From NCBI RefSeq assembly GCF_016597725.1, contig NZ_VCGY01000002.1:186001-250000 (forward strand): 64,000 nt of DNA. The letters run 5' to 3'. The position numbers were made by a program, and so were the translations under genes. A model generated the notes under the pieces. The model ran no database searches. It was not told the DNA's origin and worked only from the letters and a program-made list of their open reading frames with translations. This DNA is from Marinobacter sp. 1-4A. GTDB taxonomy: Bacteria; Pseudomonadota; Gammaproteobacteria; Pseudomonadales; Oleiphilaceae. This document shows positions 39,736 to 50,588 of this stretch, one piece after another; position 1 is the first letter of the stretch; each line of letters opens with the position of its first letter.

Positions 39736-40197
39736 TCACTCGAATACCGGAATGATTTGGGCTTTTTCAATGCTGTCGAAAGGCAGTAGATACTCGTGAT
39801 CATCAACAACCACGACTACATCATCACCTTCCACACCCTTTATTAACCCCTGAAACTTGCGACGGCCTTCAAACGCCATACGCAAGCGAATTTGCACCTG
39901 GTGCCCCACAAACGCCTGATATTGCTCAGGCCGGAATAGCGGCCTATCCATTCCTGGGGACGAAACTTCAAGCGTATATTCTGTTTGGATGGGATCTTCC
40001 ACATCCATTACACCACTGATTTGGCGGCTGACTTTTTCGCAATCGTCAATGCCTATACCCTTCTCGGCATCGTCTATAAAGACCCGCAGCATGGATTGGT
40101 AGCCCTTCGAGCGATACTCAATACCCCAGAACTCGTAACCCAAACCTTCCACCACAGGGCGAAGTATGTCTTCCAGTTGTTTAAGCTTGCCTGACAA
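39736..40197 (-). CDS. rimP: Ribosome maturation factor RimP
   Basis: A 153-residue protein needed for 30S maturation. [16 protein letters not shown] and the C-terminal [20 protein letters not shown] are family marks. The start is most likely the TTG at 40197: GGAG lies 10 nt upstream, and the resulting N-terminus [20 protein letters not shown] aligns with other RimP proteins. It is the first protein gene of the rimP-nusA-infB-rbfA-truB-rpsO operon. Confidence 0.93.
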   Translation of the reverse strand: MSGKLKQLEDILRPVVEGLGYEFWGIEYRSKGYQSMLRVFIDDAEKGIGIDDCEKVSRQISGVMDVEDPIQTEYTLEVSSPGMDRPLFRPEQYQAFVGHQVQIRLRMAFEGRRKFQGLIKGVEGDDVVVVVDDHEYLLPFDSIEKAQIIPVFE

Positions 40198-40239
40198 GTT
40201 AGGCGGTCTCCGTTATGTAATTTACCGGCCCCAAAAACA

Positions 40240-40267
40240 AAAAAAGGGCTGTTAGCCAGCCCTTTTT
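40240..40267. terminator. Terminator hairpin in rimP leader, proximal (bidirectional)
   Basis: GGGCTG (40246-40251) pairs with CAGCCC (40257-40262). On the minus strand it is followed by TTTTTTTG, on the plus strand by TTTTT. It stands inside the nus-operon leader about 45 bp before rimP, downstream of the promoter at 40437-40465, so it should attenuate the operon. Confidence 0.8.
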
Positions 40268-40300
40268 ACGCACCAGGGCCCGTTGCGCCAGGCCCCTTAA

Positions 40301-40327
40301 TCAAAAAGCCCCGATAACTGGGGCCTT
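40301..40327 (-). terminator. Terminator hairpin in rimP leader, distal
   Basis: GCCCC (40308-40312) pairs with GGGGC (40320-40324), followed on the minus strand by TTTTTGATT. It is the first of two terminator-like hairpins between the nus-operon promoter and rimP. Confidence 0.65.
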
Positions 40328-40342
40328 TTGTTGCAAGAACTC

Positions 40343-40373
40343 GCAGGAAGCAAACCGGTAAACCGCTTCCTGC
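40343..40373 (-). promoter_or_regulatory. Stable stem in nus-operon leader
   Basis: GCAGGAAGC (40343-40351) and GCTTCCTGC (40365-40373) form a perfect 9-bp stem early in the leader RNA. With the two terminator hairpins it makes a structured leader of about 230 nt. A relation to the rimP-leader RNA family of gammaproteobacteria is possible but unverified. Confidence 0.45.
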
Positions 40374-40436
40374 TGACAGACACCTGGCCTGCCAGAAACC
40401 CGACAACAAAAGATGCCGGACTCCAATATTCGCCGG

Positions 40437-40465
40437 AGTATAAAGACGCCGAGCGAACTGGTCAA
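40437..40465 (-). promoter_or_regulatory. Sigma-70 promoter of rimP-nusA-infB operon
   Basis: On the minus strand TTGACC (40460-40465), a 17-bp spacer and TATACT (40437-40442). It lies just past the tRNA-Leu terminator and is the best promoter match in this region. Confidence 0.75.
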
Positions 40466-40474
40466 GGACTGCTC

Positions 40475-40507
40475 AAAAAAACGGCCTGGATATACCAAGC
40501 CGTTTTT
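40475..40507 (-). terminator. Terminator of secG-tRNA-Leu transcript
   Basis: On the minus strand ACGGC and GCCGT pair around a loop of about 13 nt and are followed by TTTTTT. It ends the transcript just after the tRNA gene. Confidence 0.75.
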
Positions 40508-40516
40508 CTTACTAAT

Positions 40517-40601
40517 TGGTGCCCAAGGCCGGACTCGAACCGGCACGGCTTTCGCCACTACCCCCTCAAGATAGCGTGTCTACCAGTTCCACCACTTGGG
40601 C
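40517..40601 (-). tRNA. tRNA-Leu (anticodon GAG)
   Basis: An 85-nt tRNA on the minus strand, with CCA encoded (40517-40519). The acceptor stem pairs GCCCAAG with CTTGGGC, the T-arm has GGTTCGAGTCC, and a long variable arm is present as in class II leucine tRNAs. The anticodon loop TTGAGGG gives GAG, reading CUC/CUU. It follows secG by 6 bp, the same linkage as in E. coli. Confidence 0.95.
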
Positions 40602-40607
40602 AACACC

Positions 40608-40982
40608 TCACTCGAGCTCAGGGAGGCCAGTCTCCCCACTCTCGGTTTCGCCTTCACCAGCGCCACCATCAACAGCACCCTCTGCAGGCGCCTGACGAGA
40701 TTCCTGAACGGTTGGAATCCCTGCCTCGCCTGCAACTTCTGCGCGCTGCTTGGCAAACACTGCCAGCGAAAAACTTGTTACAAAAAATACGATTGCAAGC
40801 ATGGTCGTCATGCGCGTCAGGAAACTGCCACTGCCCTGACTACCGAATACGGTCTGCGAAGCACCACCGCCGAAGGCCGCACCTGCGTCCGCACCCTTGC
40901 CCTGCTGGATTAACACCAGACCCACCAGTGCCACCGCGATCACCACGTGCACAACGACTACCAGTGTTTCCATCCAATCCAT
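40608..40982 (-). CDS. secG: Preprotein translocase subunit SecG
   Basis: A 124-residue inner-membrane protein of the SecYEG channel. Two helices are visible (residues about 5-24 and 56-75) around the conserved cytoplasmic GLVLIQQGKGADAGAAFGGG. The C-terminal tail is acidic and Gly/Glu-rich and longer than in E. coli. Translation may begin at 40982 or at the ATG at 40973. It is probably co-transcribed with the following tRNA-Leu. Confidence 0.93.
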   Translation of the reverse strand: MDWMETLVVVVHVVIAVALVGLVLIQQGKGADAGAAFGGGASQTVFGSQGSGSFLTRMTTMLAIVFFVTSFSLAVFAKQRAEVAGEAGIPTVQESRQAPAEGAVDGGAGEGETESGETGLPELE

Positions 40983-41006
40983 ATCAATTCTCGCGAGCTT
41001 TTAGCT

Positions 41007-41765
41007 TTAAGAACTTGCCGGAAAATAACGGCAAATACTGATAAATTCTTTTGCGTCCAGCGATGCACCGCCGATTAAACCGCCATCTATATCCGACTCT
41101 GAAAAAAGAGCCGCTGCATTATCCGCTTTTACGCTGCCGCCGTAAAGTAGAGAAATCTCTTCAGCTGGCGCGCCCATCTCTTTTAACACACTGCGTATCG
41201 AGGCATGCATGGCCTGAGCGTCTTCTGCGGTAGCCGTTTTACCGGTACCAATTGCCCAAACAGGCTCGTAGGCTAACACGATATTCTTCCAGTCACCTGG
41301 CGACACAGCCGACAACCCCAGCCGCACCTGACTCGCAACTACCGACTCAGCCAAACCCGACTCACGCTCTTCAAGCGTCTCGCCAACACACACTATGGCC
41401 GTTAAACCACTCGCAACTACCAACGCCACCTTCTCGGCAACCAATTCATCGGTCTCACCGAAAATCTGCCTGCGCTCTGAGTGCCCGACAAGTACGTAAT
41501 CGCAGCCTGCGTCTTTGGCCATTTCCGAGGAAATTTCGCCGGTATATGCACCCGACTGCCACTGCCCTACATTCTGAACACCAACTGAAACCGCACCCTC
41601 GGCCTGCCTCAGTACGTCCCTGATATAAATTGCGGGAGGAATAATAACAACCTCCACGCCATTATCAAGTGAGCCAGCTTCAGCCTGAACATAACCTACC
41701 AGCTTTTCTGAAAGGTCTTTCGACCCATTCATCTTCCAGTTTCCGGCTACTATCTTGCGACGCAT
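41007..41765 (-). CDS. tpiA: Triose-phosphate isomerase
   Basis: A 252-residue TIM barrel that interconverts glyceraldehyde 3-phosphate and dihydroxyacetone phosphate. All active-site parts are seen: GNWKMNG (Lys), LVGHSERR (His), AYEPVWAIGTGKTA (Glu and flexible loop) and the phosphate-binding LYGGSVKADN. It is 24 bp upstream of secG on the same strand. Confidence 0.97.
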   Translation of the reverse strand: MRRKIVAGNWKMNGSKDLSEKLVGYVQAEAGSLDNGVEVVIIPPAIYIRDVLRQAEGAVSVGVQNVGQWQSGAYTGEISSEMAKDAGCDYVLVGHSERRQIFGETDELVAEKVALVVASGLTAIVCVGETLEERESGLAESVVASQVRLGLSAVSPGDWKNIVLAYEPVWAIGTGKTATAEDAQAMHASIRSVLKEMGAPAEEISLLYGGSVKADNAAALFSESDIDGGLIGGASLDAKEFISICRYFPASS

Positions 41766-41841
41766 AACACTTCCCGAATGTTAGGGAGGGCGCACTATAC
41801 AGCAGTCCCTCAGAACAGACAACAGCTTGAAATCGACAAAA

Positions 41842-43185
41842 CTAGGGCGTTGAGTTTTCCACAACTTGGGCCAGCCTTTTTACCACACGCCTTATATCGT
41901 CGGCATTTTGACCCTCTGCCATTACCCGGATCAAAGGCTCTGTTCCTGACGCTCGCAACAGAATTCTGCCTGAGCCTCCAAGTTCCTCTTCGGCCAACTG
42001 TACCGCAGCCACGATATCATCGCGACTGAACGGGTCAAAGCGAGTTTCGACTCGAACATTAATCATTGTTTGAGGCAGCTTGCTCATCTCTTGGCGCAGC
42101 TCAGCCAGTGTTTTTCCTGACTTGCCAACAGCTAATAACACCTGAAGCGCTGAGATAATACCATCACCGGTGCTTGTGCAATCACGTATAACCATGTGCC
42201 CTGAGCCCTCACCACCGAGCACCCAGTTGTTGGCAATCAGACGTTCCATCACATACCGGTCGCCAACATTGGCGCGCTCGAAAGATATGCCCATTTCCGT
42301 CAACGCCAGCTCCACACCCAGATTGGTCATCAGCGTGCCAACCACACCGCCTTTGAGGCGATCCTCTGCGAACCTCTGGGAGGCGATCACATAAAGCAGC
42401 TCATCGCCGTCTACCTCCGATCCATCGCGATCAACCATCAGCACCCGGTCACCATCACCGTCGAAGGCGATACCCAAGTCTGCGCCTTTATCAATAACAG
42501 CCCGCTTCAGCGCATCAAGGTGGGTGGAGCCTACATCTAAATTGATGTTGAGCCCGTCAGGCTCCGCACCAATAACAGAAACCCGCGCCCCCAGCTCGCG
42601 GAATACTTTTGGGGCAACGTGATAAGTAGCTCCGTGAGCGCAGTCCAGCACTATCTTCAAGTTATCCAGTGTAAACTCGTTTGGTACGGTACTCTTGCAG
42701 AACTCCACATAACGCCCCGGCGCATCTTCTATCCGCGACGCCTTACCCAGCTCGCCCGGCTCGCAAACCTCAATCGGCTTATCCAGCCAACGCTCAATTT
42801 CCGCCTCCAAAGCATCATCTAGTTTGGTGCCGTCCGCAGAGAAAAATTTGATACCGTTGTCCTGATGGGGGTTGTGGGAGGCACTAATAACGATACCCGC
42901 CGATGCGCGGAAAGTACGGGTTAGATAAGCAATGGCAGGCGTCGGCATGGGGCCTAGTAGCTTTACATCCACCCCTGCAGCTGACAATCCGGCCTCCAAA
43001 GCTGACTCGAACATATAGCCGGACAACCTAGTGTCCTTGCCGATTAACACGCTATTGCGCTGACCCGCCCGTTTGAACGCTTGCCCGGCTGCCCAGCCCA
43101 GATGCAACATAAACTCGGGTGTAATCGGGTGCTCACCCACCTTTCCACGTATGCCATCGGTACCAAAATACTTTCTTCCGGCCAT
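41842..43185 (-). CDS. glmM: Phosphoglucosamine mutase
   Basis: GlmM converts glucosamine 6-phosphate to glucosamine 1-phosphate for peptidoglycan and LPS precursors. The 447-residue protein has the catalytic serine in [13 protein letters not shown], the metal-binding FDGDGDRVL and the sugar-binding GGEGSGH. The ATG at 43185 shares one base with the folP stop (TGATG). Confidence 0.96.
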   Translation of the reverse strand: MAGRKYFGTDGIRGKVGEHPITPEFMLHLGWAAGQAFKRAGQRNSVLIGKDTRLSGYMFESALEAGLSAAGVDVKLLGPMPTPAIAYLTRTFRASAGIVISASHNPHQDNGIKFFSADGTKLDDALEAEIERWLDKPIEVCEPGELGKASRIEDAPGRYVEFCKSTVPNEFTLDNLKIVLDCAHGATYHVAPKVFRELGARVSVIGAEPDGLNINLDVGSTHLDALKRAVIDKGADLGIAFDGDGDRVLMVDRDGSEVDGDELLYVIASQRFAEDRLKGGVVGTLMTNLGVELALTEMGISFERANVGDRYVMERLIANNWVLGGEGSGHMVIRDCTSTGDGIISALQVLLAVGKSGKTLAELRQEMSKLPQTMINVRVETRFDPFSRDDIVAAVQLAEEELGGSGRILLRASGTEPLIRVMAEGQNADDIRRVVKRLAQVVENSTP

Positions 43186-44015
43186 CAAACTACCCCCTTC
43201 ACGGCCGTCGCAACCTTGACGGCATCTACAGTTTCCCTAACATCATGCACGCGGATGATACTCGCACCCTTCATTGCCGATATTGTCGCGGCCGCAAGAC
43301 TGGCTGACAACCTTTCATCAACTTCACGGCCGGTGATCTGCCCCAGCATGGATTTTCTGGACATGCCCACCAACACCGGATGCCCCAGAGCGTGAAGCTG
43401 CTCCAGTGCAGCCAATAACCGAAGATTGTGCTCTAGGTTTTTTCCAAAACCGAAACCCGGATCCAGAATTATATCGCTTGTCGCAATGCCGGCTTGTACA
43501 GCCTCCCTTACACGTTCAGCTAAAAACCCCCCTACTTCCCGCAAGACGTTACGGTATTCGGGGCGCTCCTGCATGGTTTCCGGCTCACCCTGAATATGCA
43601 TGACGCAAACCGGCACGCGGGCCTTCGCAGCCGCGGTTAAAGCGCCTTCTCTCTGTAGCGCACGTACATCATTAATCAGCCCGGCTCCAAGCCCGGTCGT
43701 CTGAGACATCACCTCAGGGGTACTGGTGTCCACCGAAACGATAACATCCAACTCCCGAGAAATAGCTTCAACCACTGGACAAACCCGATCCAGCTCTTCT
43801 TGAACCGACACGCTAGCAGCGCCAGGCCGAGTAGATTCGCCTCCTACGTCAATAAACGCAGCACCATCAGCCACCATTTGTCGCGCCTTTGCCAAGGCCA
43901 CATCCAGCTGGTTGAATCGACCACCGTCAGAGAAAGAATCTGGCGTTACATTGAGCACACCCATGACATGGCAGCGGGACATATCCAGCACCCGCCCGGC
44001 GAAATCTATTTCCAT
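43185..44015 (-). CDS. folP: Dihydropteroate synthase
   Basis: A 276-residue TIM-barrel enzyme that joins p-aminobenzoate to dihydropterin pyrophosphate in folate synthesis and is the sulfonamide target. [17 protein letters not shown] and [11 protein letters not shown] are the pterin- and phosphate-binding signatures. [15 protein letters not shown] and SRKSMLG are also present. It lies between ftsH and glmM, the usual order. Confidence 0.96.
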   Translation of the reverse strand: MEIDFAGRVLDMSRCHVMGVLNVTPDSFSDGGRFNQLDVALAKARQMVADGAAFIDVGGESTRPGAASVSVQEELDRVCPVVEAISRELDVIVSVDTSTPEVMSQTTGLGAGLINDVRALQREGALTAAAKARVPVCVMHIQGEPETMQERPEYRNVLREVGGFLAERVREAVQAGIATSDIILDPGFGFGKNLEHNLRLLAALEQLHALGHPVLVGMSRKSMLGQITGREVDERLSASLAAATISAMKGASIIRVHDVRETVDAVKVATAVKGVV

Positions 44016-44061
44016 AGCAAACCTTTTAAGAATAGGCCCCAGAACCAGAAAGCAGTATCCA

Positions 44062-44095
44062 TCAAAAACAAACGCCGCCCATCAACGGGGCGGCG
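44062..44095 (-). terminator. Terminator-like hairpin between ftsH and folP
   Basis: CGCCGCCC (44073-44080) pairs with GGGCGGCG (44088-44095); the minus strand continues TTTGTTTTTG. It would reduce, not abolish, read-through from ftsH into folP-glmM. Confidence 0.65.
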
Positions 44096-44128
44096 CAAGT
44101 TATCTCAAGCTCGATCTAACTCGAAGCT

Positions 44129-46063
44129 TCAATGCTCTCCAGCCGGGCGACCGACGTCCGGCCTCTGGCTGCCGTCAGCAGGCTTGGCCTCTGGAGCTTT
44201 GTCCGCATCATCAGCTTTGACACCACCTGCAGAGCCTCGGTCGTCCCAACCCTTAGGTGGGCGAGGAGTACGACCTTCCATGATGTCATCAATCTGGTGA
44301 CGGTCGATGGTTTCGTACTTCATCAAAGCCTGAGCCATGGCGTCGAGCTTTTCACGATTATCAACCAGAATCTGCCGCGCCTTCTCGTAGCAGGTATCAA
44401 TGATGTTGCGCACTTCTTCGTCAATCCGCTGAGCGGTTTCCGGAGAGTAGACCGTTTGCGACTGTCCAGCAGAGCGACCCAGAAACGGTTCTTCGCTATC
44501 TGTGTCGTACTGCAGCGGCCCAAGCTTCTCTGACAGCCCCCAACGGGTAACCATATTGCGCGCCAGGCTCGTAGCCCGTTCGATGTCGTTAGACGCGCCA
44601 GTGGTGACTCCATCGAAGCCCAGAGTCAACTCTTCCGCGATACGCCCACCAAACAAGCTGCAAATAGAGCTGATCAGGAAGCGCTTGCTATGGCTGTATT
44701 TGTCCTCTTCCGGAAGGAACATGGTGACACCCAAAGCGCGGCCGCGGGGAATAATACTCACCTTGTATACAGGGTCGTGCTCTGGCATCAGGCGACCAAC
44801 AATAGCGTGACCAGCCTCGTGATAGGCAGTATTGAGCTTTTCCTTCTCGCTCATCACCATGGACTTGCGCTCCGCGCCCATCATGATTTTATCTTTCGCG
44901 AGCTCAAACTCTTCCATGGACACCAAACGCTGGTTCCGGCGGGCAGCAAAAAGCGCAGCCTCATTCACCAGGTTTGCGAGATCAGCACCGGAGAACCCTG
45001 GAGTGCCGCGCGCGATTAGAGCGGGCTCAACGTTCTCGTCCAAGGGTACTTTTTTCATGTGAACCTTAAGAATCTGCTCACGACCAATAATATCTGGCAA
45101 TCCAACAACCACCTGACGGTCAAAACGACCTGGACGCAGAAGCGCAGGGTCCAGAACATCCGGGCGGTTGGTTGCGGCGATAACGATAACGCCTTCGTTG
45201 CCCTCAAAGCCGTCCATTTCGACAAGAAGCTGATTTAGGGTTTGCTCACGCTCGTCGTGGCCTCCACCCATACCAGCACCACGGTGACGACCGACAGCGT
45301 CGATTTCATCAATAAAGATGATGCAGGGGCTCTGCTTTTTGGCTTGCTCGAACATATCCCGCACACGGGATGCGCCAACACCTACGAACATTTCCACGAA
45401 GTCGGAACCGGAAATCGAGAAAAAGGGAACTTTAGCCTCGCCCGCGATGGCCTTGGCAAGAAGGGTTTTACCGGTACCCGGCTGCCCCACCATCAAAACA
45501 CCTTTGGGGATGCTGCCACCCAGACGCTGAAACTTACTGGGATCCCGAAGGAAGTCCACCAGTTCTTTAACGTCTTCTTTGGCTTCATCCACACCAGCCA
45601 CATCTGCAAACGTGGTCTTGATCTGATCTTCGCTCATCAAGCGCGCTTTACTCTTACCAAACGACATGGGGCCTTTGCCGCCACCGCCGCCTTGCATCTG
45701 GCGCATGAAAAATACAAACAGCGCAATAATGATCAGTATCGGGAATGCTGCGACTAAAAGCTGCGTCCACAGGCTCTGGCGTTCGGGCTGTTTGCCGATC
45801 ACCTCAACCTGATTTGCAAGCAGATCGTCCATCAGCTTGTTGTCCGCCACCTGAGGACGAATCGTCTCAAACTGGGATCCATCGCCACGGGTGCCCTGAA
45901 TTTCCAGACCATCAATGGTGACTCTGTTGACTTGGCCCTGCTGAACCATCTCAACGAATTGGGAATAATTGACTTGCTGACCGCTGGTGGTGGGAGAAAA
46001 ATTCTGAAACACCATCAACAGAACAGCGGCTATGATTAGCCAGAGAACCAGATTTTTTGCCAT
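44129..46063 (-). CDS. ftsH: ATP-dependent zinc metalloprotease FtsH
   Basis: A 644-residue membrane-anchored AAA+ protease. There is a first helix (residues 5-22), a periplasmic domain, a second helix ([20 protein letters not shown]), Walker [17 protein letters not shown] region ([13 protein letters not shown]) and the zinc motif HEAGH. It controls LPS synthesis and membrane-protein quality. The ATG at 46063 ([11 protein letters not shown]) fits the family; the frame is open three codons upstream at a TTG. The rRNA methyltransferase gene rlmE, normally upstream, is absent here. Confidence 0.96.
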   Translation of the reverse strand: MAKNLVLWLIIAAVLLMVFQNFSPTTSGQQVNYSQFVEMVQQGQVNRVTIDGLEIQGTRGDGSQFETIRPQVADNKLMDDLLANQVEVIGKQPERQSLWTQLLVAAFPILIIIALFVFFMRQMQGGGGGKGPMSFGKSKARLMSEDQIKTTFADVAGVDEAKEDVKELVDFLRDPSKFQRLGGSIPKGVLMVGQPGTGKTLLAKAIAGEAKVPFFSISGSDFVEMFVGVGASRVRDMFEQAKKQSPCIIFIDEIDAVGRHRGAGMGGGHDEREQTLNQLLVEMDGFEGNEGVIVIAATNRPDVLDPALLRPGRFDRQVVVGLPDIIGREQILKVHMKKVPLDENVEPALIARGTPGFSGADLANLVNEAALFAARRNQRLVSMEEFELAKDKIMMGAERKSMVMSEKEKLNTAYHEAGHAIVGRLMPEHDPVYKVSIIPRGRALGVTMFLPEEDKYSHSKRFLISSICSLFGGRIAEELTLGFDGVTTGASNDIERATSLARNMVTRWGLSEKLGPLQYDTDSEEPFLGRSAGQSQTVYSPETAQRIDEEVRNIIDTCYEKARQILVDNREKLDAMAQALMKYETIDRHQIDDIMEGRTPRPPKGWDDRGSAGGVKADDADKAPEAKPADGSQRPDVGRPAGEH

Positions 46064-46392
46064 ATCGCTCAAGGATCATCACCTGTGAATTGAAGAGCGG
46101 GCCTTCGAAGGAACCACTCTTTACCGACACCTTACACCAATTGTACGTCTATCCACCAGAAACGGCCCATCCGTAACGGCCACAGAAAAACGCAGCTGCG
46201 GATCAACCTGAATGCACTTTATGCGCCGGATAAATCCCCATATACCTTGTATGTGGGCTTCATCTCGGAAATTACAACGCCTGCAGGGTGATCTGTATAC
46301 AAGGTTGTCTGTTACAATCCGCCAATTATACGACGTTGCCAGCGAATATGCCGCTGACCTTTTGTTAATTGCACCGATAAAGAGATTACATC
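46064..46392. other. Divergent ftsH/yhbY intergenic region lacking rlmE
   Basis: 329 bp without a convincing gene on either strand. It contains a promoter for yhbY (46305-46332) and a short imperfect palindrome near 46232-46254 (CCCA-ATAC/GTAT-TGGG). In related bacteria rlmE usually occupies this place. Confidence 0.55.
46305..46332 (+). promoter_or_regulatory. Promoter of yhbY
   Basis: TTGTCT (46305-46310), a 16-bp spacer and TATACG (46327-46332), about 60 bp upstream of the yhbY start codon. Confidence 0.5.
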
Positions 46393-46704
46393 ATGAGCCT
46401 TTCAGCGGAACAGCGCCGGGAATACCGGGCCATCGCCCACAACCTGAAGCCCGTCATCATTGTGGGCGACAAGGGCCTCACCGAGAACCTTCAGGAAGAG
46501 CTGGATCGCGCTCTGAACGACCACGAACTCATCAAGATAAAAGTGGCAAGTCAGGATCGAGAAGCTCGTCAGGAAGCAATCAACGCCCTATGCGAAGCCA
46601 GCGGTGCCGAAGTGGTGCAGACTATCGGGAAAATTGCCGTTCTGATGCGCAGAGCCAAAAAGCCCAACCCTAAATTATCTAACCTGCTACGCCACAAAAA
46701 CTGA
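46393..46704 (+). CDS. yhbY: Ribosome assembly RNA-binding protein YhbY (CRM domain)
   Basis: A 103-residue single CRM-domain protein bound to pre-50S particles. The start LSAEQRREYRAIAHNLKPVI and the GDKGLTENL loop are typical. It is divergent from ftsH and converges with greA across a shared terminator. Confidence 0.93.
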   Translation: MSLSAEQRREYRAIAHNLKPVIIVGDKGLTENLQEELDRALNDHELIKIKVASQDREARQEAINALCEASGAEVVQTIGKIAVLMRRAKKPNPKLSNLLRHKN

Positions 46705-46724
46705 CACTTGCGAAAGCTGTAAAA

Positions 46725-46764
46725 ACAAAAAACCGGCTGCATAAATACAGCCGGTTTTTTTGTT
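46725..46764. terminator. Bidirectional terminator between yhbY and greA
   Basis: AACCGGCTG (46731-46739) pairs with CAGCCGGTT (46748-46756), flanked by A- and T-runs, so it serves both convergent transcripts. Confidence 0.9.
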
Positions 46765-46796
46765 TTCCGAGCGGAGCCAGACCAGAGTCTATCGAA

Positions 46797-47276
46797 TCAG
46801 ATGTACTCCACCTTTTCGATTTCGTATTCCACTGTGCCAGAAGGCACGCGGATAGCGACAACGTCGTCTTCATTCTTGCCCACTAATGCACGGGCAATGG
46901 GTGAAGATATCGACAACTTGCCTTCCTTGATATCCGCTTCATCCTCACCGACGATTTTGTAGACAACTTCCTCGTCTGTATCCACATTCAGCAAGTGAAC
47001 TGTGGTGCCGAAAATGACCCTGCCGGTATTTTCCATTTCCGTAACATCAATCACCTGAGCTGCAGAAAGCTTGCCTTCTATTTCCTGAATCCGGCCTTCA
47101 ATAAAGCTCTGCTGTTCACGGGCAGCGTGGTATTCGGCATTTTCTTTGAGGTCACCGTGCTCACGGGCATCTGAAATCGCCGCAATAACCCGAGGGCGAT
47201 CCTTGGATTTCAGCTGCTGAAGCTCCTCACGTAGGCGGGCTTCGCCCGCTTTGGTCATAGGTACTCTTTCACTCAT
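46797..47276 (-). CDS. greA: Transcription elongation factor GreA
   Basis: A 159-residue factor that lets backtracked RNA polymerase cleave its transcript. An N-terminal coiled coil (residues about 8-75) carries the conserved [17 protein letters not shown] at its tip, and the C-terminal globular domain ends EVEYI-like. It follows carB after 4 bp, giving the operon carA-carB-greA known from Pseudomonas. Confidence 0.95.
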   Translation of the reverse strand: MSERVPMTKAGEARLREELQQLKSKDRPRVIAAISDAREHGDLKENAEYHAAREQQSFIEGRIQEIEGKLSAAQVIDVTEMENTGRVIFGTTVHLLNVDTDEEVVYKIVGEDEADIKEGKLSISSPIARALVGKNEDDVVAIRVPSGTVEYEIEKVEYI

Positions 47277-47280
47277 AATC

Positions 47281-50200
47281 TTACTTCCCTGCGTGAAGGT
47301 CTTGCAGGCGGCGTACTGTGCGCTCCGGGCCGAACTTGATAGCCCGACAGAAGGCTTCGCCGCCAGCCAATGTTGTTGTGTAAGCTACTTTGGTCTGCAG
47401 AGCCGACTGGCGAATCTGCGCCGAATCAGACACGGCCTTACGGCCCTCAGTGGTGTTAATAATGAGCTGTACCTGACCATTCTTGATGGCGTCTACAATG
47501 TGCGGTCGCCCCTCTCCCACTTTATTAACCCGAGCCACCTCAATGCCTTGCTCGCGAAGTGCTTTCGCCGTGCCAGTTGTAGCAACAAGCTGGAAGCCTA
47601 TATCAACCAGATCCCGGGCAACCTGAATGGCACCCGCCTTGTCCACATCACGAACCGACATGAACACCGTACCACTGGAGGGTAAGCGCTCTCCAATGGC
47701 TAGCGACGCCTTAGCAAAGGCCTCATCGAAGCTATCACCAAGCCCCATTACTTCGCCCGTCGACTTCATTTCCGGCCCAAGAATCGGATCCACCGAGGGG
47801 AACTTATTGAAGGGGAAAACGGACTCTTTTACCGCGTAGTAACTAGGCACAACTTCTTTAGTAAAGCCTTGTTCCGCAAGGGAGGTGCCGGCCATTACTC
47901 GCGCCGCCACTTTCGCCAGAGACACACCAATGGCCTTTGATACGAACGGCACGGTTCTTGAGGCACGAGGGTTAACTTCGATCACGTAGATCTCGCCATC
48001 CTGCCAAGCCAACTGCACATTCATCAAGCCGACCACTTCTAATTCGATGGCCATTTTTCTGACCGCCTCGCGCATAGCGTCTTGAACATCGGCAGACAGC
48101 GTATAGGGCGGCAGGGAGCAAGCAGAGTCACCGGAGTGGATGCCCGCCTGTTCAATATGCTGCATGATGCCGCCAATAACCACGTCCTTGCCGTCACAGA
48201 TGGCGTCAATATCAACCTCAATGGCGGCATTCAGGAAGTGGTCCAGCAATACGGGGCTGTCGTTAGATACAAGAACAGCACTGCGCATGTAACGCACCAG
48301 CTCATCTTCGCCGTAAACGATTTCCATCGCACGGCCGCCCAACACGTAGGATGGACGCACCACCAGCGGATAGCCAATTTCACTGGCAGCAACTATGCCT
48401 TCTTCAAGGCTGCGCACAGTAGCGTTTTCCGGCTGCTTTAGACCCAGACGCTGAATCATCTGCTGGAACCGCTCACGATCTTCCGCCCGGTCAATGGCGT
48501 CCGGGCTGGTGCCGATAATAGGCACACCTGCCGCTTCCAGACCACGTGCCAGTTTCAGCGGGGTCTGGCCGCCGTACTGGACGATCACACCCTTGGGCTT
48601 CTCGATGTTGATGATTTCCAGCACATCTTCCAGCGTAATCGGCTCAAAATACAGCCGGTCAGAGGTGTCGTAATCGGTGGAGACGGTTTCCGGGTTGCAG
48701 TTGATCATGATGGTTTCGTAGCCATCTTCGCGCATGGCAAAGGCTGCGTGCACGCAGCAATAGTCAAACTCGATGCCCTGCCCAATGCGGTTAGGGCCAC
48801 CGCCAATAACAACAATTTTCTCGCGATCACTGGGCGCCGCTTCGCACTCTTCCTCGTAGGTGGAGTACATGTAGGCTGTAGCCGAGGCAAACTCGGCGGC
48901 ACAGCTGTCCACACGCTTGTATACCGGGCGAATGTTCAAATCGTGCCGCAACTTGCGCAGGCTCACATCCGTAATACCCAGCAGTTTGGCCAGACGGGCA
49001 TCGGAGAAGCCTTTACGCTTGAGACGGAACAGGGTGGCATGATCGATATCGGCTTTGCCAGCAGACTTCAAGGCCTGTTCTTCGCGGATGAGATCTTCGA
49101 TCTGCACCAGATACCAGGGGTCCACCTTGGTGTACTCAAACACGTCTTCCACGCTCAGCCCGGCGCGGAAAGCATCACCGATGTACCAAATACGATCAGC
49201 CCCGGGAACGCTAAGTTCGCGGGTAAGGGTTTCGCGGGAGCTTTCGGAGGTGAACTCTTCGAGCTTCTCATCAAACCCGTCGGAGCCTACTTCCAACCCT
49301 CGCAGGGCTTTCTGCAGAGACTCTTGGAAGGTGCGGCCAATGGCCATGACTTCGCCAACCGATTTCATCTGAGTGGTCAGGCGGGCGTCGGCCTGTGGGA
49401 ATTTTTCAAAGGTAAACCGAGGAATTTTCGTTACCACGTAATCGATACTAGGCTCGAAAGATGCCGGTGTTACGCCGCCGGTTATCTCGTTACGCAGCTC
49501 GTCCAGCGTGTAGCCCACTGCGAGCTTGGCAGCAACCTTTGCAATCGGGAAGCCCGTTGCCTTGGAGGCCAGAGCCGACGATCTGGACACCCTCGGGTTC
49601 ATCTCGATAACAACCATACGACCGGTGTCCGGATGGATACCAAACTGCACGTTGGAACCGCCAGTTTCCACACCTATTTCGCGCAGCACTGCCAGTGAGG
49701 CATCGCGCATAATCTGGTATTCCTTGTCGGTCAGCGTCTGAGCTGGCGCGACGGTAATGGAATCGCCGGTGTGGACGCCCATGGCGTCAAAGTTCTCAAT
49801 GGAACACACGATAATGCAGTTGTCCGCTTTGTCGCGCACAACTTCCATTTCGTACTCTTTCCAACCGATCAACGACTCATCGATAAGCAGCTCGTTGGTG
49901 GGGGAAAGGTCGAGGCCGCGGGTACAAATCTCTTCAAACTCGTCCCGGTTGTAGGCGATACCACCACCAGAGCCGCCCATGGTGAACGACGGGCGGATAA
50001 TACATGGGAAGCCGATGTCTTCAGCAACTTTCCAAGCTTCTTCCATGGTGTGTGCGATGGAGGCCCGCGGGCACTCAAGACCAATGGCCTTCATGGCCTT
50101 ATCAAAACGACTCCGGTCTTCGGCCTTATCGATGGTGTCGGCATTGGCGCCAATCATTTCAACGCCGTGCTCAGCCAGAACCCCGTGCTTCTCTAACTCC

Positions 50201-50499
50201 AACGCACAATTCAGTGCAGTCTGGCCACCCATGGTAGGCAGCACGGCATCGGGCTTCTCTTTTTCGATGATTTTGGCTACGGTTTTCCAGGTAATCGGCT
50301 CGATGTAGGTGGCATCCGCCATCACCGGGTCGGTCATGATGGTGGCCGGGTTCGAGTTAACCAGGATGACGCGGTAGCCTTCCTCGCGCAGGGCTTTACA
50401 GGCCTGAGCTCCGGAGTAGTCAAATTCGCACGCCTGCCCGATTACAATCGGGCCTGCGCCCAGAATCAGGATGCTTTTAATATCGGTCCGTTTTGGCAT
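47281..50499 (-). CDS. carB: Carbamoyl-phosphate synthase large subunit
   Basis: A 1072-residue enzyme that makes carbamoyl phosphate from bicarbonate, ammonia and two ATP. It contains two homologous ATP-grasp halves (first [20 protein letters not shown]; second [20 protein letters not shown]) and a C-terminal regulatory domain (about 940-1072) that binds nucleotides or ornithine in relatives. The product feeds both arginine and pyrimidine synthesis. It is separated from carA by about 90 bp. Confidence 0.97.
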   Translation of the reverse strand: MPKRTDIKSILILGAGPIVIGQACEFDYSGAQACKALREEGYRVILVNSNPATIMTDPVMADATYIEPITWKTVAKIIEKEKPDAVLPTMGGQTALNCALELEKHGVLAEHGVEMIGANADTIDKAEDRSRFDKAMKAIGLECPRASIAHTMEEAWKVAEDIGFPCIIRPSFTMGGSGGGIAYNRDEFEEICTRGLDLSPTNELLIDESLIGWKEYEMEVVRDKADNCIIVCSIENFDAMGVHTGDSITVAPAQTLTDKEYQIMRDASLAVLREIGVETGGSNVQFGIHPDTGRMVVIEMNPRVSRSSALASKATGFPIAKVAAKLAVGYTLDELRNEITGGVTPASFEPSIDYVVTKIPRFTFEKFPQADARLTTQMKSVGEVMAIGRTFQESLQKALRGLEVGSDGFDEKLEEFTSESSRETLTRELSVPGADRIWYIGDAFRAGLSVEDVFEYTKVDPWYLVQIEDLIREEQALKSAGKADIDHATLFRLKRKGFSDARLAKLLGITDVSLRKLRHDLNIRPVYKRVDSCAAEFASATAYMYSTYEEECEAAPSDREKIVVIGGGPNRIGQGIEFDYCCVHAAFAMREDGYETIMINCNPETVSTDYDTSDRLYFEPITLEDVLEIINIEKPKGVIVQYGGQTPLKLARGLEAAGVPIIGTSPDAIDRAEDRERFQQMIQRLGLKQPENATVRSLEEGIVAASEIGYPLVVRPSYVLGGRAMEIVYGEDELVRYMRSAVLVSNDSPVLLDHFLNAAIEVDIDAICDGKDVVIGGIMQHIEQAGIHSGDSACSLPPYTLSADVQDAMREAVRKMAIELEVVGLMNVQLAWQDGEIYVIEVNPRASRTVPFVSKAIGVSLAKVAARVMAGTSLAEQGFTKEVVPSYYAVKESVFPFNKFPSVDPILGPEMKSTGEVMGLGDSFDEAFAKASLAIGERLPSSGTVFMSVRDVDKAGAIQVARDLVDIGFQLVATTGTAKALREQGIEVARVNKVGEGRPHIVDAIKNGQVQLIINTTEGRKAVSDSAQIRQSALQTKVAYTTTLAGGEAFCRAIKFGPERTVRRLQDLHAGK

Positions 50500-50588
50500 G
50501 TCTTGGTAAACCTGTCAGCAACATTTAAATTCTTGCAGCGCAAAAACGCGGCGCGTGTCTAGGTGACGCTTGTGTCTTTGGTCCGGCC

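Noticed and set aside
40328..41041. A 237-codon plus-strand frame across the tRNA and secG
   Set aside because: It spans a tRNA gene, terminators and secG on the other strand, so it is a chance frame.
46212..46673. A plus-strand frame overlapping yhbY that might have been rlmE
   Set aside because: It shows no SAM-binding or RlmE motif and is out of frame with the certain yhbY.
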